A stretch of DNA of 33,622 nucleotides from Candidatus Caccousia avicola (GTDB lineage Bacteria; Bacillota; Clostridia; Oscillospirales; Acutalibacteraceae), in NCBI GenBank assembly GCA_018712435.1, contig DVGZ01000121.1, forward strand, positions 1 through 33,622, in the 5' to 3' direction. The position numbers and the translations under genes are program-made. This document shows, piece after piece, positions 15,551 through 21,920 of the stretch. The stretch's first letter is position 1. The number at the start of each line of letters is the position of its first letter. A model generated the notes under the pieces. That model had not been told where the DNA came from. It did not search any database and saw only the letters and a program-made list of their open reading frames with translations.

Positions 15551-16185
15551 CTCTCTTTCAGTAGATTAGCCGCCTCTATAACCGCGCGGCTGTATTTTGT
15601 GCTGCGGATGCCCTGTTCCCAAGCCTCCCGCATTCCTGCGTCGCCCATGTTGTAGGCCATGAGTGCCTGATTAGGGTCTCCGTATTTCTCAAAAGCCTGT
15701 CCGAGGATATAGACCCCGGCAGTAATGTTCTGGTAGGGGTCCAACATATCCGTGAGCCCCAGTTCCTCCGCCAGCCATTCGTGATTGCAGGCGTTAATCT
15801 GCATGAGGCCATAATCATCGGTGGCGCTCTTCGCGTTGGTGCGGTAGTTGCTTTCCTGCTCAATGAGAGCAAGCGCAATCTCAAATGGAACACCGCGCAC
15901 CTCACACTGTTCCCGGACGAACCTTTGGAGTTCATCGGCGAGAGGGATGTCGTAAAGGATTTCCGGTTCCGTGACTGTCGGTTCGGACACGGTCGTGGTC
16001 ATTGGCTGGATGTAGACCGTACACTGTGTTTCCGTCAGCACATTATGGGGGTTCGCGGAAACGGCAGGTTCCTCCGCACACCATCGGTCAACTGCCGATG
16101 CACAGGAGCAAATCATCGCCACCATGAAAATCGTTGCAAAGAAAACTGTTGCCGCCAGTTCCATCCGCGTTTTAAGTCTCTGCAT
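15547..16185 (-). CDS. Lytic transglycosylase (SLT domain)
   Basis: A 212-residue protein with an N-terminal hydrophobic segment (about 10-31) as signal or anchor, a Thr/Glu-rich spacer (50-80), and an SLT domain. The catalytic Glu is E111 in LIEQESNYR, followed by GLMQIN (126-131) and AYNMG near the C-terminus. Such enzymes cut peptidoglycan strands to let conjugation channels or phage DNA through the wall. Its place in an ICE supports the VirB1-like role. It overlaps the next gene by 4 bases and the preceding small gene by 14. Confidence 0.88.
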   Translation of the reverse strand: MQRLKTRMELAATVFFATIFMVAMICSCASAVDRWCAEEPAVSANPHNVLTETQCTVYIQPMTTTVSEPTVTEPEILYDIPLADELQRFVREQCEVRGVPFEIALALIEQESNYRTNAKSATDDYGLMQINACNHEWLAEELGLTDMLDPYQNITAGVYILGQAFEKYGDPNQALMAYNMGDAGMREAWEQGIRSTKYSRAVIEAANLLKER

Positions 16186-16360
16186 AACCTCGTGTCGTCT
16201 CCGCCGTCAGGCTGCCGATGGCCCGGAGAGCTATACGGTCGAGGATGGCTTTTATCTCCTCCGGCGTTCTGGAACGGCAGTAATCGTCACATATCCTCAC
16301 GCGGGTGTTCCCGATATGTAGGCTTTCTATGGCATTTCCATTCAAAGCGGTTTCCGACAC
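16172..16360 (-). CDS. Small hypothetical protein
   Basis: A 62-residue protein (MSETALNGNAIESLHIGNTRVRICDDYCRSRTPEEIKAIL...). The IGNTRVRICDDYCR stretch with two cysteines followed by a helix is repeated across ICE and phage neighbourhoods as far as I recall, without function. It overlaps the transglycosylase start by 14 bases. Confidence 0.6.
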   Translation of the reverse strand: MSETALNGNAIESLHIGNTRVRICDDYCRSRTPEEIKAILDRIALRAIGSLTAETTRGYAET

Positions 16361-16392
16361 TTTTCACACCTCCTTGTGGTTTTGTGGATAAC

Positions 16393-16878
16393 TTAGTCCT
16401 TGCCGAACTGCTTGCGGTAAAGCATTTTCAAGGACTGGATTTTGTTGTCTATCTCATCCAACATCCTGAGATACTCTTTCATGCGCTCGCGCTCGTTATC
16501 GTCGATAACGCCGTCCGCCGCGATGTCGATGATGCCGTCTTTTACCTCCGGCAGGCATCGCATGACCGAGAGCATTTGCAGCACCACAGCCTCAAGTTCC
16601 TCCACCTTTAACGGGTTCACCGTTCCGATTCCCAGCGGGCAAAGCCGCGAGCAAAAATGGTTTTGCAACTCCGGGGCGTTGTAGGTGTCCGCGAGCATGA
16701 GCACCTCATCCGGGTGCGGGTTTACGGTTCCCAGCTCGATGTTAGCCAGCCGGGTGCGGTCGATTCCCGTCAGCTCCGAGGTTCCCTCTCTGCTGGCGAG
16801 CCGGTCGTTCCACGATGCGGCAGCCATTCGTGCCTTGTAAAATACGTTGTCCGCCGCTTTCGTCGCCATCTTAGGCAT
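16393..16878 (-). CDS. XRE-like HTH protein
   Basis: A 161-residue protein. Residues 15-75 are a degenerate XRE helix-turn-helix (ASREGTSELTGIDRTRLANIELGTVNPHPDEVLMLADTYNAPEL), followed by a cysteine pair (HFCSRLCPLG) and a helical acidic tail (about 85-160). Likely a regulatory protein of the ICE early operon. ATG at 16878 follows GGAGGGAG. It is the second gene after the XRE regulator starting at 17170. Confidence 0.72.
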   Translation of the reverse strand: MPKMATKAADNVFYKARMAAASWNDRLASREGTSELTGIDRTRLANIELGTVNPHPDEVLMLADTYNAPELQNHFCSRLCPLGIGTVNPLKVEELEAVVLQMLSVMRCLPEVKDGIIDIAADGVIDDNERERMKEYLRMLDEIDNKIQSLKMLYRKQFGKD

Positions 16879-16948
16879 TTATCTCTCCCTCCTCTCCGGG
16901 TAAAATATAATCACAAGGACGAAACAGATTCGCTCCTTTTGGGGTCGC

Positions 16949-17170
16949 CTATTTCGGATTATGACGCGAAACGGGTCGTTTTGGGTTAAAAAAAATATCG
17001 TCGTACTCGTAGTTGAGCGCGCCCTTGATTTTCAGGCTCAGCTTTAACGACGGGTTTTTCTCTCCGCTCTCGATTTGGGCGTAGTGGCTGCGGCTGATAC
17101 CCAGCTTGTCAGAAAACGTCTGCTGAGTGTACCCCGCCCCCTTGCGGAGACCAATCAACCTCTTTCTCAA
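16949..17170 (-). CDS. Cro-like XRE regulator
   Basis: A 73-residue protein consisting almost only of a helix-turn-helix (LIGLRKGAGYTQQTFSDKLGISRSHYAQIESGEKNPSL). It starts at TTG (17170) with AAAGGAG 9 bases upstream. It is divergent from the CI-like gene, with the shared operators between them, so it plays the Cro-type part in an ICE switch (inference). Confidence 0.82.
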   Translation of the reverse strand: MRKRLIGLRKGAGYTQQTFSDKLGISRSHYAQIESGEKNPSLKLSLKIKGALNYEYDDIFFNPKRPVSRHNPK

Positions 17171-17191
17171 TGCGAATGCTCCTTTCTTTTT

Positions 17192-17206
17192 GCCCCGTAT
17201 CGGGGC
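17192..17206. promoter_or_regulatory. Leader hairpin of the Cro-like gene
   Basis: GCCCCG, loop TAT, CGGGGC lies in the 5' leader of the minus-strand transcript, about 22 bases before its TTG start. It has no T-run on the minus side and so is not a terminator there. It might modulate translation. Confidence 0.4.
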
Positions 17207-17217
17207 TTTCTAAGAGC

Positions 17218-17246
17218 ATTATAGTCCCTAAAAGGGGCAAAGTCAA
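17218..17246 (-). promoter_or_regulatory. Promoter of the early ICE operon with operator O1
   Basis: On the minus strand TTGACT (17246-17241), a 17-base spacer and a perfect TATAAT (17223-17218). The spacer contains the imperfect dyad GTCCCTAAAAGGGGC (17224-17238), the same core as O2 near the divergent gene. A repressor bound there would block this strong promoter directly. Confidence 0.8.
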
Positions 17247-17294
17247 GTTATTTTTCAAAAATATTTTCTTGTATGACACTTTTCATGTCATTAT

Positions 17295-17324
17295 GTTCCT
17301 TTTAGGGACAAACTATGATATACT
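17295..17324 (+). promoter_or_regulatory. Promoter of the CI-like gene with operator O2
   Basis: GTTCCTTTTAGGGAC (17295-17309) is the inverted counterpart of O1. It overlaps a weak -35 (TTCCTT, 17296-17301); an extended -10, TGATATACT, is at 17316-17324. A further dyad, ATGACA/TGTCAT, lies at 17273-17291. The arrangement suggests autoregulation by the CI-like protein. Confidence 0.65.
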
Positions 17325-17346
17325 ATTTTTTCAAGGAGGTTCTATC

Positions 17347-17904
17347 ATGCAGAAGTTTTCACAGCGGCTTATCTCCCTCCGCAAAGAACGGGATTTGACA
17401 CAGAACGATTTGGCGCGCATCATCAAAAAACAGCGCACCACTGTCTCCGGGTACGAGACCATGGATAAGGAGCCGGATTTCGAGGTCCTCTGTGCGCTGG
17501 CTGAGTATTTCGGCGTGACTACCGATTATTTACTAGGCCGGGATGACGAGAGGGCTCATGCCGACGTGGTGTTCCGTAACGACAACGCGAATTTCAAACG
17601 CCAGTACGACCGGCTGCCTCCTGAACTGAAAGCCATCGTTACATCAACCTTTGATAGTTTCTATGTAATGCTTTCCCGCGCGATGAGCGCCCAGCGGACG
17701 GACGAGCTGGCCCTTTACCGTGACCTCATCGAAGTCTTGCAGCGGGACCGCAGCGCCGTGAAGAGGCTCCTCAGTGATAACCCCGGAGACCTTGCCACTA
17801 TCTTCCCTCAGCTCATGGAGCGTCAAAACAGCCTAAAGGCGGAAACCGCCGCCATCATCGACAACCTGCTCCAAGCGGATATTGCGGCTGAAAATAAGAA
17901 ATAA
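17347..17904 (+). CDS. CI-like XRE repressor
   Basis: A 185-residue protein. The N-terminal HTH (FSQRLISLRKERDLTQNDLARIIKKQRTTVSGYE, 4-37) is followed by VLCALAEYFGVTTDYLLGR and a helical C-terminal domain that probably serves oligomerisation. There is no LexA-type Ser-Lys peptidase domain, so SOS-type self-cleavage is not expected. ATG at 17347 follows AAGGAGG; a longer in-frame start upstream would cross the operators and is rejected. It is divergent from the Cro-like gene and upstream of the recombinase. Confidence 0.88.
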   Translation: MQKFSQRLISLRKERDLTQNDLARIIKKQRTTVSGYETMDKEPDFEVLCALAEYFGVTTDYLLGRDDERAHADVVFRNDNANFKRQYDRLPPELKAIVTSTFDSFYVMLSRAMSAQRTDELALYRDLIEVLQRDRSAVKRLLSDNPGDLATIFPQLMERQNSLKAETAAIIDNLLQADIAAENKK

Positions 17905-17906
17905 GA

Positions 17907-17932
17907 AAAGGCCCTGCGGGTGCGGGGTCTTT
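17907..17932 (+). terminator. Terminator or attenuator between repressor and recombinase
   Basis: An 11-bp stem with G-T pairs (17907-17917 with 17922-17932, loop GGGT) starts 2 bases after the repressor stop. It is followed by only a short T-rich TGCTTTGG. It probably lowers read-through into the recombinase gene. Confidence 0.5.
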
Positions 17933-17951
17933 TGCTTTGGAGGTGATAGTT

Positions 17952-19547
17952 TTGGATGAGTATTTTATTTACCTGAGAAAATCCCGCGCCGATATGGAGG
18001 CCGAGGCCCACGGTGAGGGTGAGACGCTGGCGCGGCACGAGCGCGCCCTTTTGGAGCTCGCCAAGAGGCTCCACCTGAACGTGACGCAGATTTATCGGGA
18101 GGTCGTCTCCGGCGAAACAATCGCGGCCCGCCCGGTGATGCAGCGCATCCTCTCCGAGGTCGAGCAGGGGGTGTGGGCCGGTGGGCTGGTGATGGAAATA
18201 GAACGTCTGGCGCGTGGCGATACCATAGACCAAGGTATCATAGCGCAGACGTTCAAGTTCTCCGATACCAAAATTATTACCCCGATGAAAATATACGACC
18301 CGAACAACGAATACGACGAGGAGTATTTCGAGTTCGGCCTATTTATGAGCCGCCGGGAGTACAAGGTAATCAACCGGCGCTTGCAGCGTGGCAAGCTGGC
18401 CGCCGCAAAAGAGGGGAAATGGGTTCCGTGTCGCGCTCCCTATGGCTACCGGCGTATAAAGCTGAAAAACGAAAAAGGGTGGTCTCTTGAGCCGGTCGAG
18501 GAGGAGGCTGATGTGGTCCGCCTGATTTTCCAGTTATACACCCGTGGGGCGCAGGCGGAGGACGGCTCTTTCCAGCGTATGCCGCTGGGCGCGATTGCCC
18601 GCCATCTGGACGACCTCGGAATCCCATCGCCGCAGGGTGGTTTATGGGGCCGCCCGGCTCTGGCCGCTATGGTGCAGAACCCGGCGTATATAGGCAAGGT
18701 TCGTTGGGGCCAGCATCCGTCCAAGAAAAAGGTGGTTGACGGCAAGGTTGTCCGGCAGCGCGTTCAGGCGGATGCCGACGAGGTCCACGTCTTTGAGGGC
18801 CGCCATCCGGCCATCATCGAGCAGGAGGTTTTCGATATTGCGAATGAAATGGTGAAGCGCCGCGTCAACAGCTCCACGCATATCGACCTGTCTGTTAAGA
18901 ACCCTCTGACCCGTGTTGTCTTTTGTGCCTGCTGCGGCCACGCCATGGGGCGCGCCACCAGCGCCGCCCGGCCTGATGCCGGGAGCCTTGTCTGCCGGAC
19001 GCATGGGTGCCCGACCGTTTCCACCCGGCTGGACATCGTTGAGGAGCGCATCCTCGCTGGCCTCGCTGAGTGGTTATCCGGGTACGAGCTAGAATGGGCC
19101 GAGGCGAACAGCCCTGAACACCGTGTCGCCTCCAACGCCGAGGTAAAGCAAAAAGCCCTGCAACGCGCCGAGGGTGATCTCGCTCGCCTGCAAAAGCAGC
19201 TTGAGCGGACGCACGACCTATTGGAGCAGGGGGTCTACGACGTGGACACATTTCTGGACCGCTCCCGCTCTCTGGCGGAGAAAATCAACGCCGCAAAGGA
19301 GCTGGCCGCCTCTCTCCGGCAGGAGGTTGTCGTCGAGGAGGAGCGTGAGGCGAACCGAAAGAACATCATCCCAAAGGTCAAGAACCTCATCGAGGTCTAC
19401 CATTCCTTGCCATCTGCCGAGGAAAAGAACGAAATGCTCAAGGATATCGTGGAAAAAGTGGTCTATAAGAAAATCGCCGTCCCCGGCAAACGCCTAAAGC
19501 CCGACGACTTTGAAATCGAGATATACCCCCGCATCCCCCGGAAATAG
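17952..19547 (+). CDS. int: Large serine recombinase (ICE integrase)
   Basis: Catalyses integration and excision. With TTG at 17952 (GGAGG 8 bases upstream; preferred to TTG at 17937, which overlaps that site) it has 531 residues. Resolvase domain 1-150 with catalytic Ser11 in YLRKSRAD, and an active-site region with VMEIERLARG. Recombinase domain about 155-290 (GKWVPCRAPYGYRRI, then an NPAYIGKVRWG segment). Zinc ribbon about 320-350 (CACCGHAM, C in LVCRTHGC). Coiled coil about 385-470 before the C-terminus. All parts of the family are present. Its stop is 300 bases before the tRNA-Arg. A directionality factor is not identified. Confidence 0.93.
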   Translation: MDEYFIYLRKSRADMEAEAHGEGETLARHERALLELAKRLHLNVTQIYREVVSGETIAARPVMQRILSEVEQGVWAGGLVMEIERLARGDTIDQGIIAQTFKFSDTKIITPMKIYDPNNEYDEEYFEFGLFMSRREYKVINRRLQRGKLAAAKEGKWVPCRAPYGYRRIKLKNEKGWSLEPVEEEADVVRLIFQLYTRGAQAEDGSFQRMPLGAIARHLDDLGIPSPQGGLWGRPALAAMVQNPAYIGKVRWGQHPSKKKVVDGKVVRQRVQADADEVHVFEGRHPAIIEQEVFDIANEMVKRRVNSSTHIDLSVKNPLTRVVFCACCGHAMGRATSAARPDAGSLVCRTHGCPTVSTRLDIVEERILAGLAEWLSGYELEWAEANSPEHRVASNAEVKQKALQRAEGDLARLQKQLERTHDLLEQGVYDVDTFLDRSRSLAEKINAAKELAASLRQEVVVEEEREANRKNIIPKVKNLIEVYHSLPSAEEKNEMLKDIVEKVVYKKIAVPGKRLKPDDFEIEIYPRIPRK

Positions 19548-19548
19548 C

Positions 19549-19576
19549 AAGAGGAGCCGCTTTTGTGGCTCCTCTT
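19549..19576 (+). terminator. Recombinase terminator
   Basis: AAGAGGAGCC pairs with GGCTCCTCTT around a short loop, followed on the plus strand by a T-rich CTTTGTTG. It begins 2 bases after the recombinase stop. It is the last feature I assign to the ICE. Confidence 0.8.
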
Positions 19577-19813
19577 CTTTGTTGTATCGTGTTGCGTATT
19601 ATTTGTGGTTGTACCTAAAAAACAGCCGGAATTTTCTGCGTGCCTTTTGTCTGGTAAAGAGGCGGGAAAAAGAAAAAGCGGGGCCTCCTGCCTGAAATCT
19701 CAGACGGAAGCCCCGCTGTGCGGGCAAAAGAACGGATTTTGGGATTGGACATCTACGGTGCAGCGCACTTGAAAATTCGGGCTCAAAAAGCCCGCAAACC
19801 CGCATGAAACCTG
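19577..19813. other. Non-coding ICE/chromosome junction region
   Basis: No gene is seen here. The attachment site should lie in this stretch, most plausibly in the AT-rich part between the recombinase terminator and the minus-strand terminator at 19664 (about 19577-19660, rich in TTGTAT/TATT words). I could not define a core. A small hairpin CGGGCT/AGCCCG is at 19778-19794. Confidence 0.35.
19664..19717 (-). terminator. Minus-strand terminator
   Basis: AGCGGGGC (19677-19684) and GCCCCGCT (19710-19717) close a longer imperfect stem. On the minus strand it is followed by TTTTTCTTTTTCC. It lies beyond the tRNA terminator and may have served a gene now separated by the ICE insertion. Confidence 0.65.
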
Positions 19814-19845
19814 AAAAAACGGGACGACATCTATTTTGTCGTCCC
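19814..19845 (-). terminator. tRNA-Arg terminator
   Basis: GGGACGACA and TGTCGTCCC form a 9-bp stem (19821-19829 with 19837-19845). On the minus strand G and TTTTTT follow. It starts 5 bases after the tRNA's CCA. Confidence 0.85.
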
Positions 19846-19849
19846 TTCA

Positions 19850-19926
19850 TGGCCCGCCCAGAGGGATTCGAACCCCCGGCCTTCAGAATCGGAATCTGAC
19901 ACTCTATCCAGCTGCGCTATGGGCGG
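19850..19926 (-). tRNA. tRNA-Arg (anticodon CCG)
   Basis: A 77-nt cloverleaf with CCA encoded. The acceptor stem is CCGCCCA/TGGGCGG and the anticodon stem TCAGA/TCTGA with loop TTCCGAT (anticodon CCG, reads CGG). The T stem has one G-T pair around TTCGAAT. The D stem is imperfect (one G-A opposition). No duplicated 3' end is seen on the ICE side within the window. Confidence 0.95.
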
Positions 19927-19939
19927 AAATACTTTGAAT

Positions 19940-19968
19940 ATTATAGCGCGGCGGGGTGGTTTTGTCAA
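19940..19968 (-). promoter_or_regulatory. tRNA-Arg promoter
   Basis: Minus-strand TTGACA (19968-19963), 17-base spacer and TATAAT (19945-19940), both perfect, 14 bases before the tRNA. Confidence 0.9.
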
Positions 19969-19983
19969 GACGAACGCGGGCGC

Positions 19984-20019
19984 AAAAATCCCCCGCCGGG
20001 GGCATTTCTCCGGCGGGGG
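19984..20019 (-). terminator. Terminator of the isomerase operon
   Basis: CCCCCGCCGG (19990-19999) pairs perfectly with CCGGCGGGGG (20010-20019). On the minus strand ATTTTTG follows. It lies 24 bases after the isomerase stop and ends the sugar operon. Confidence 0.88.
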
Positions 20020-20043
20020 ACAAGGTGCAAATCAGGGGGAAAA

Positions 20044-21531
20044 TCAGCAGAACGGATTCTCCGTGTCGTAGGGCAGGGAGGCGGGGCGGTTGTACGCGAT
20101 ATCCGGCACGCCGAGGTACTGGAACACGCTGAACAGAGCCTTGCCGACATGGCGGAACGCCACCGCGCCGTGGTGCGGATAGTGCTTGCCGACGAGCACA
20201 TGACGGTAGAAGCGGCCCATCTCCGGGATGGCGAATATGCCAATGCCGCCGAAGGAACGGGTCTTGACCGGCAGAACCTCGCCCTGCGCGATGTACGCCT
20301 GGAGCTTGCCGTCCGCGCTGCCGTGCAGGCGGTAGAAGGTAATCTGGCTGGCCGCGATGTCGCCCTCGAGCGTGCCGCGGGTGATGTCCGGGGTGTTGCC
20401 GTTCTCGAGCAGACGGTTCTGGATCAGCTGGAACTTCACAGCCGCGTCGTTGCACAGCTTGCACAGCGGGGTGTTGCCGCAGTGGAAGCCCATGAAGGTA
20501 TCGTTCAGCTTGTAATCGTACTTGCCCTTGATCTCCGTCTCATACATATCCTTCGGGACGGTGTTGTTGATGTCGAGCAGCGTGACAGCCTCGCCGCTGA
20601 CGCACAGGCCGATGAACTCGCTGAGAGCGCCGTAGATGTCGACCTCGCAGGCCACCGGGATGCCGCGGGAAACCAGACGGCTGTTGACATAGCAGGGCTC
20701 AAAGCCGAACTGGCTCGGGAACGCGGGCCAGCACTTGTTCGCGAAAGCGACATACTTGCGGGCGCCGATGTTGTTGTCGATCCAGTCGAGCAGGGTCAGC
20801 TCATACTGCGCCATGCGGGGCAGCAGATCCGGGTACTGGTTGCCGACGCCCAGCTCCTTGGCCATGTCCTCGACAACCTCCTGGATGCGGGGATCGTTCG
20901 CATGCTCCTTGTAGGAGACGAGCAGATCCAGCTCGGAGTTCTCCTGAATCTCCACGCCGATGTCATACAGCGGCTTGATGGGAGCGTTGCAGGCGAAGAA
21001 GTCCTGCGGACGGGGGCCGAAGGTGATGATCTTCAGGCCGGACACGCCGATCAGAGCGCGGGCCACGGGCACAAAGTCCGCGATCATCTTCGCCACGTCG
21101 GCGGCGTCGCCCACGGGATACTCGGGCATATAAGCCTTGATCTTGCGCAGGCCGAGGTTGTAGGAGCAGTTCAGCACGCCGCAGTAAGCGTCGCCGCGGC
21201 CATTGATCAGGTCGTTCATGCTCTCCTCAGCGGCGGCGGCATACATGACCGGGCCGTCAAAGTTCTGCGCGATGAGCGTCTCGGGCGTCTCGGGGCCGAA
21301 GTTGCCGAGGAACACGACGAGCGCGGTGCAGCCCGCCGCCTTCACGTCCTCAACAGCGCGGAGCATGTCTTTCTCGTTCTCCACGGTGACCTTGCACTCG
21401 TAGATCTCTCCGCCCAGCTCCTTGTAAGCGGCGGCCACGGCAGCGCGGCGGCGCTCCGACAGGGAGATGACGAAGCAGTCACGGCTGACGGCGATCAGGC
21501 CCAGCTTGACTTCCGGAATGTTGTTAAACAT
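20044..21531 (-). CDS. L-fucose/L-arabinose isomerase-family protein
   Basis: A 495-residue aldose-ketose isomerase-like protein. The N-terminal Rossmann-like half (VKLGLIAVSRDCF, then the VVFLGNFGPETPE region) and the C-terminal half with HCGNTPLC and HHGAVAFRHVG match the FucI/AraA fold. Family members bind Mn2+ and interconvert aldoses and ketoses; Glu in CEVDIYGAL and His in GFHCGN are candidate ligands. Specificity cannot be read from sequence. Xylulokinase and DUF4867 upstream suggest a pentose whose ketose is phosphorylated. ATG at 21531 has GGAGGG 8 bases upstream. It is the last gene of the operon, separated from xylB by repeat copy A. Confidence 0.85.
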   Translation of the reverse strand: MFNNIPEVKLGLIAVSRDCFVISLSERRRAAVAAAYKELGGEIYECKVTVENEKDMLRAVEDVKAAGCTALVVFLGNFGPETPETLIAQNFDGPVMYAAAAEESMNDLINGRGDAYCGVLNCSYNLGLRKIKAYMPEYPVGDAADVAKMIADFVPVARALIGVSGLKIITFGPRPQDFFACNAPIKPLYDIGVEIQENSELDLLVSYKEHANDPRIQEVVEDMAKELGVGNQYPDLLPRMAQYELTLLDWIDNNIGARKYVAFANKCWPAFPSQFGFEPCYVNSRLVSRGIPVACEVDIYGALSEFIGLCVSGEAVTLLDINNTVPKDMYETEIKGKYDYKLNDTFMGFHCGNTPLCKLCNDAAVKFQLIQNRLLENGNTPDITRGTLEGDIAASQITFYRLHGSADGKLQAYIAQGEVLPVKTRSFGGIGIFAIPEMGRFYRHVLVGKHYPHHGAVAFRHVGKALFSVFQYLGVPDIAYNRPASLPYDTENPFC

Positions 21532-21580
21532 AGTAAATCCCTCCATATGTAAAATTGAAACTGGTTGTTTTTATCTTAGC

Positions 21581-21601
21581 GACTTGCAGAAATTGCAAGT
21601 C
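21581..21601. promoter_or_regulatory. Dyad upstream of the isomerase gene
   Basis: GACTTGCA (21581-21588), 5-base spacer, TGCAAGTC (21594-21601). It stands 50-70 bases before the isomerase ATG, and a TAAGAT (21578-21573) lies just downstream of it on the minus strand. It could be an operator of an internal promoter or an mRNA hairpin; no good -35 is visible. Confidence 0.4.
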
Positions 21602-21609
21602 TATTGCCC

Positions 21610-21920
21610 CGCCTACGGCGGTGCTGGGGAAACCCCTCATGTGGGTTTCCCCTCGGAAAAACAGTCCCCCGGACTGTTTTTCCTCCCCTTCCTGCATTTT
21701 GGAAAGCAAAAGTACGGTTAGGGGTTTCGCCCCTAAAACCCCACGGCCTTTTAAAAAAGGCCGGCGAAAACTTCATGCGGCTCCGCCGTGCTTTCAAGAA
21801 GCCGGGAGCATGTTCAGACCGTCCCGCGCCGCCGGGCAGAACCATTTCCACGCAATTGACGCGCGGGCCACTGCGTGCAGGCTCAGCCTGCCGGGCCATT
21901 GCGTGCAGACTCAGTCTGGC
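21610..21920 (-). repeat. Intercistronic multi-hairpin repeat, copy A
   Basis: About 285 bp strongly similar, over its full length, to copy B (26733-27018) in opposite chromosome orientation but the same orientation relative to transcription. It begins right after the xylB stop. Hairpins: GGGGAAAC/GTTTCCCC, AAAAACAGTCC/GGACTGTTTTT (11 bp), a GGTTAGGGGT/ACCCCTAAAACC-type stem, CGGCCTTTT/AAAAGGCCG (21744-21763) and CAGGCT/AGCCTG. A 28-bp unit is duplicated at 21863-21890 and 21891-21918 with paired changes (CAGGCT/AGCCTG against CAGACT/AGTCTG). No protein is supported. Confidence 0.9.

Larger units (their letters stand above)
1..19576. mobile_element. Integrative conjugative element, right-hand part
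   Basis: Relaxase, MobC, PcfB, VirD4-type coupling protein, ArdC-like, replication-initiator-like, lytic transglycosylase, CI-like repressor and serine recombinase genes lie together without housekeeping genes. The recombinase is the last gene, which is usual for an element end. The left end is outside the window. The exact right end is not visible and should lie between the recombinase terminator (19576) and the tRNA-Arg terminator (19814). The joint near 12.25 kb suggests the element has lost DNA internally or is a composite of two elements. The type IV secretion channel genes (VirB4, VirB6 and others) would have to be to the left. Confidence 0.85.

Noticed and set aside
19850-19926. tRNA-Arg as the integration site of the ICE
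   Set aside because: No duplicated tRNA end is visible, the tRNA has its own promoter and terminator, and the integrase is a serine recombinase, which rarely uses tRNA genes.
20149-21552. Long plus-strand open frame opposite the isomerase gene
   Set aside because: It is an antisense shadow caused by high GC; the minus-strand isomerase frame has family motifs and a ribosome site.
21576-21899. Open frames within the repeat copies
   Set aside because: Frames such as FKRPWGFRGETPNRTFAFQNAGR vary between copies and reflect hairpins, not a protein.
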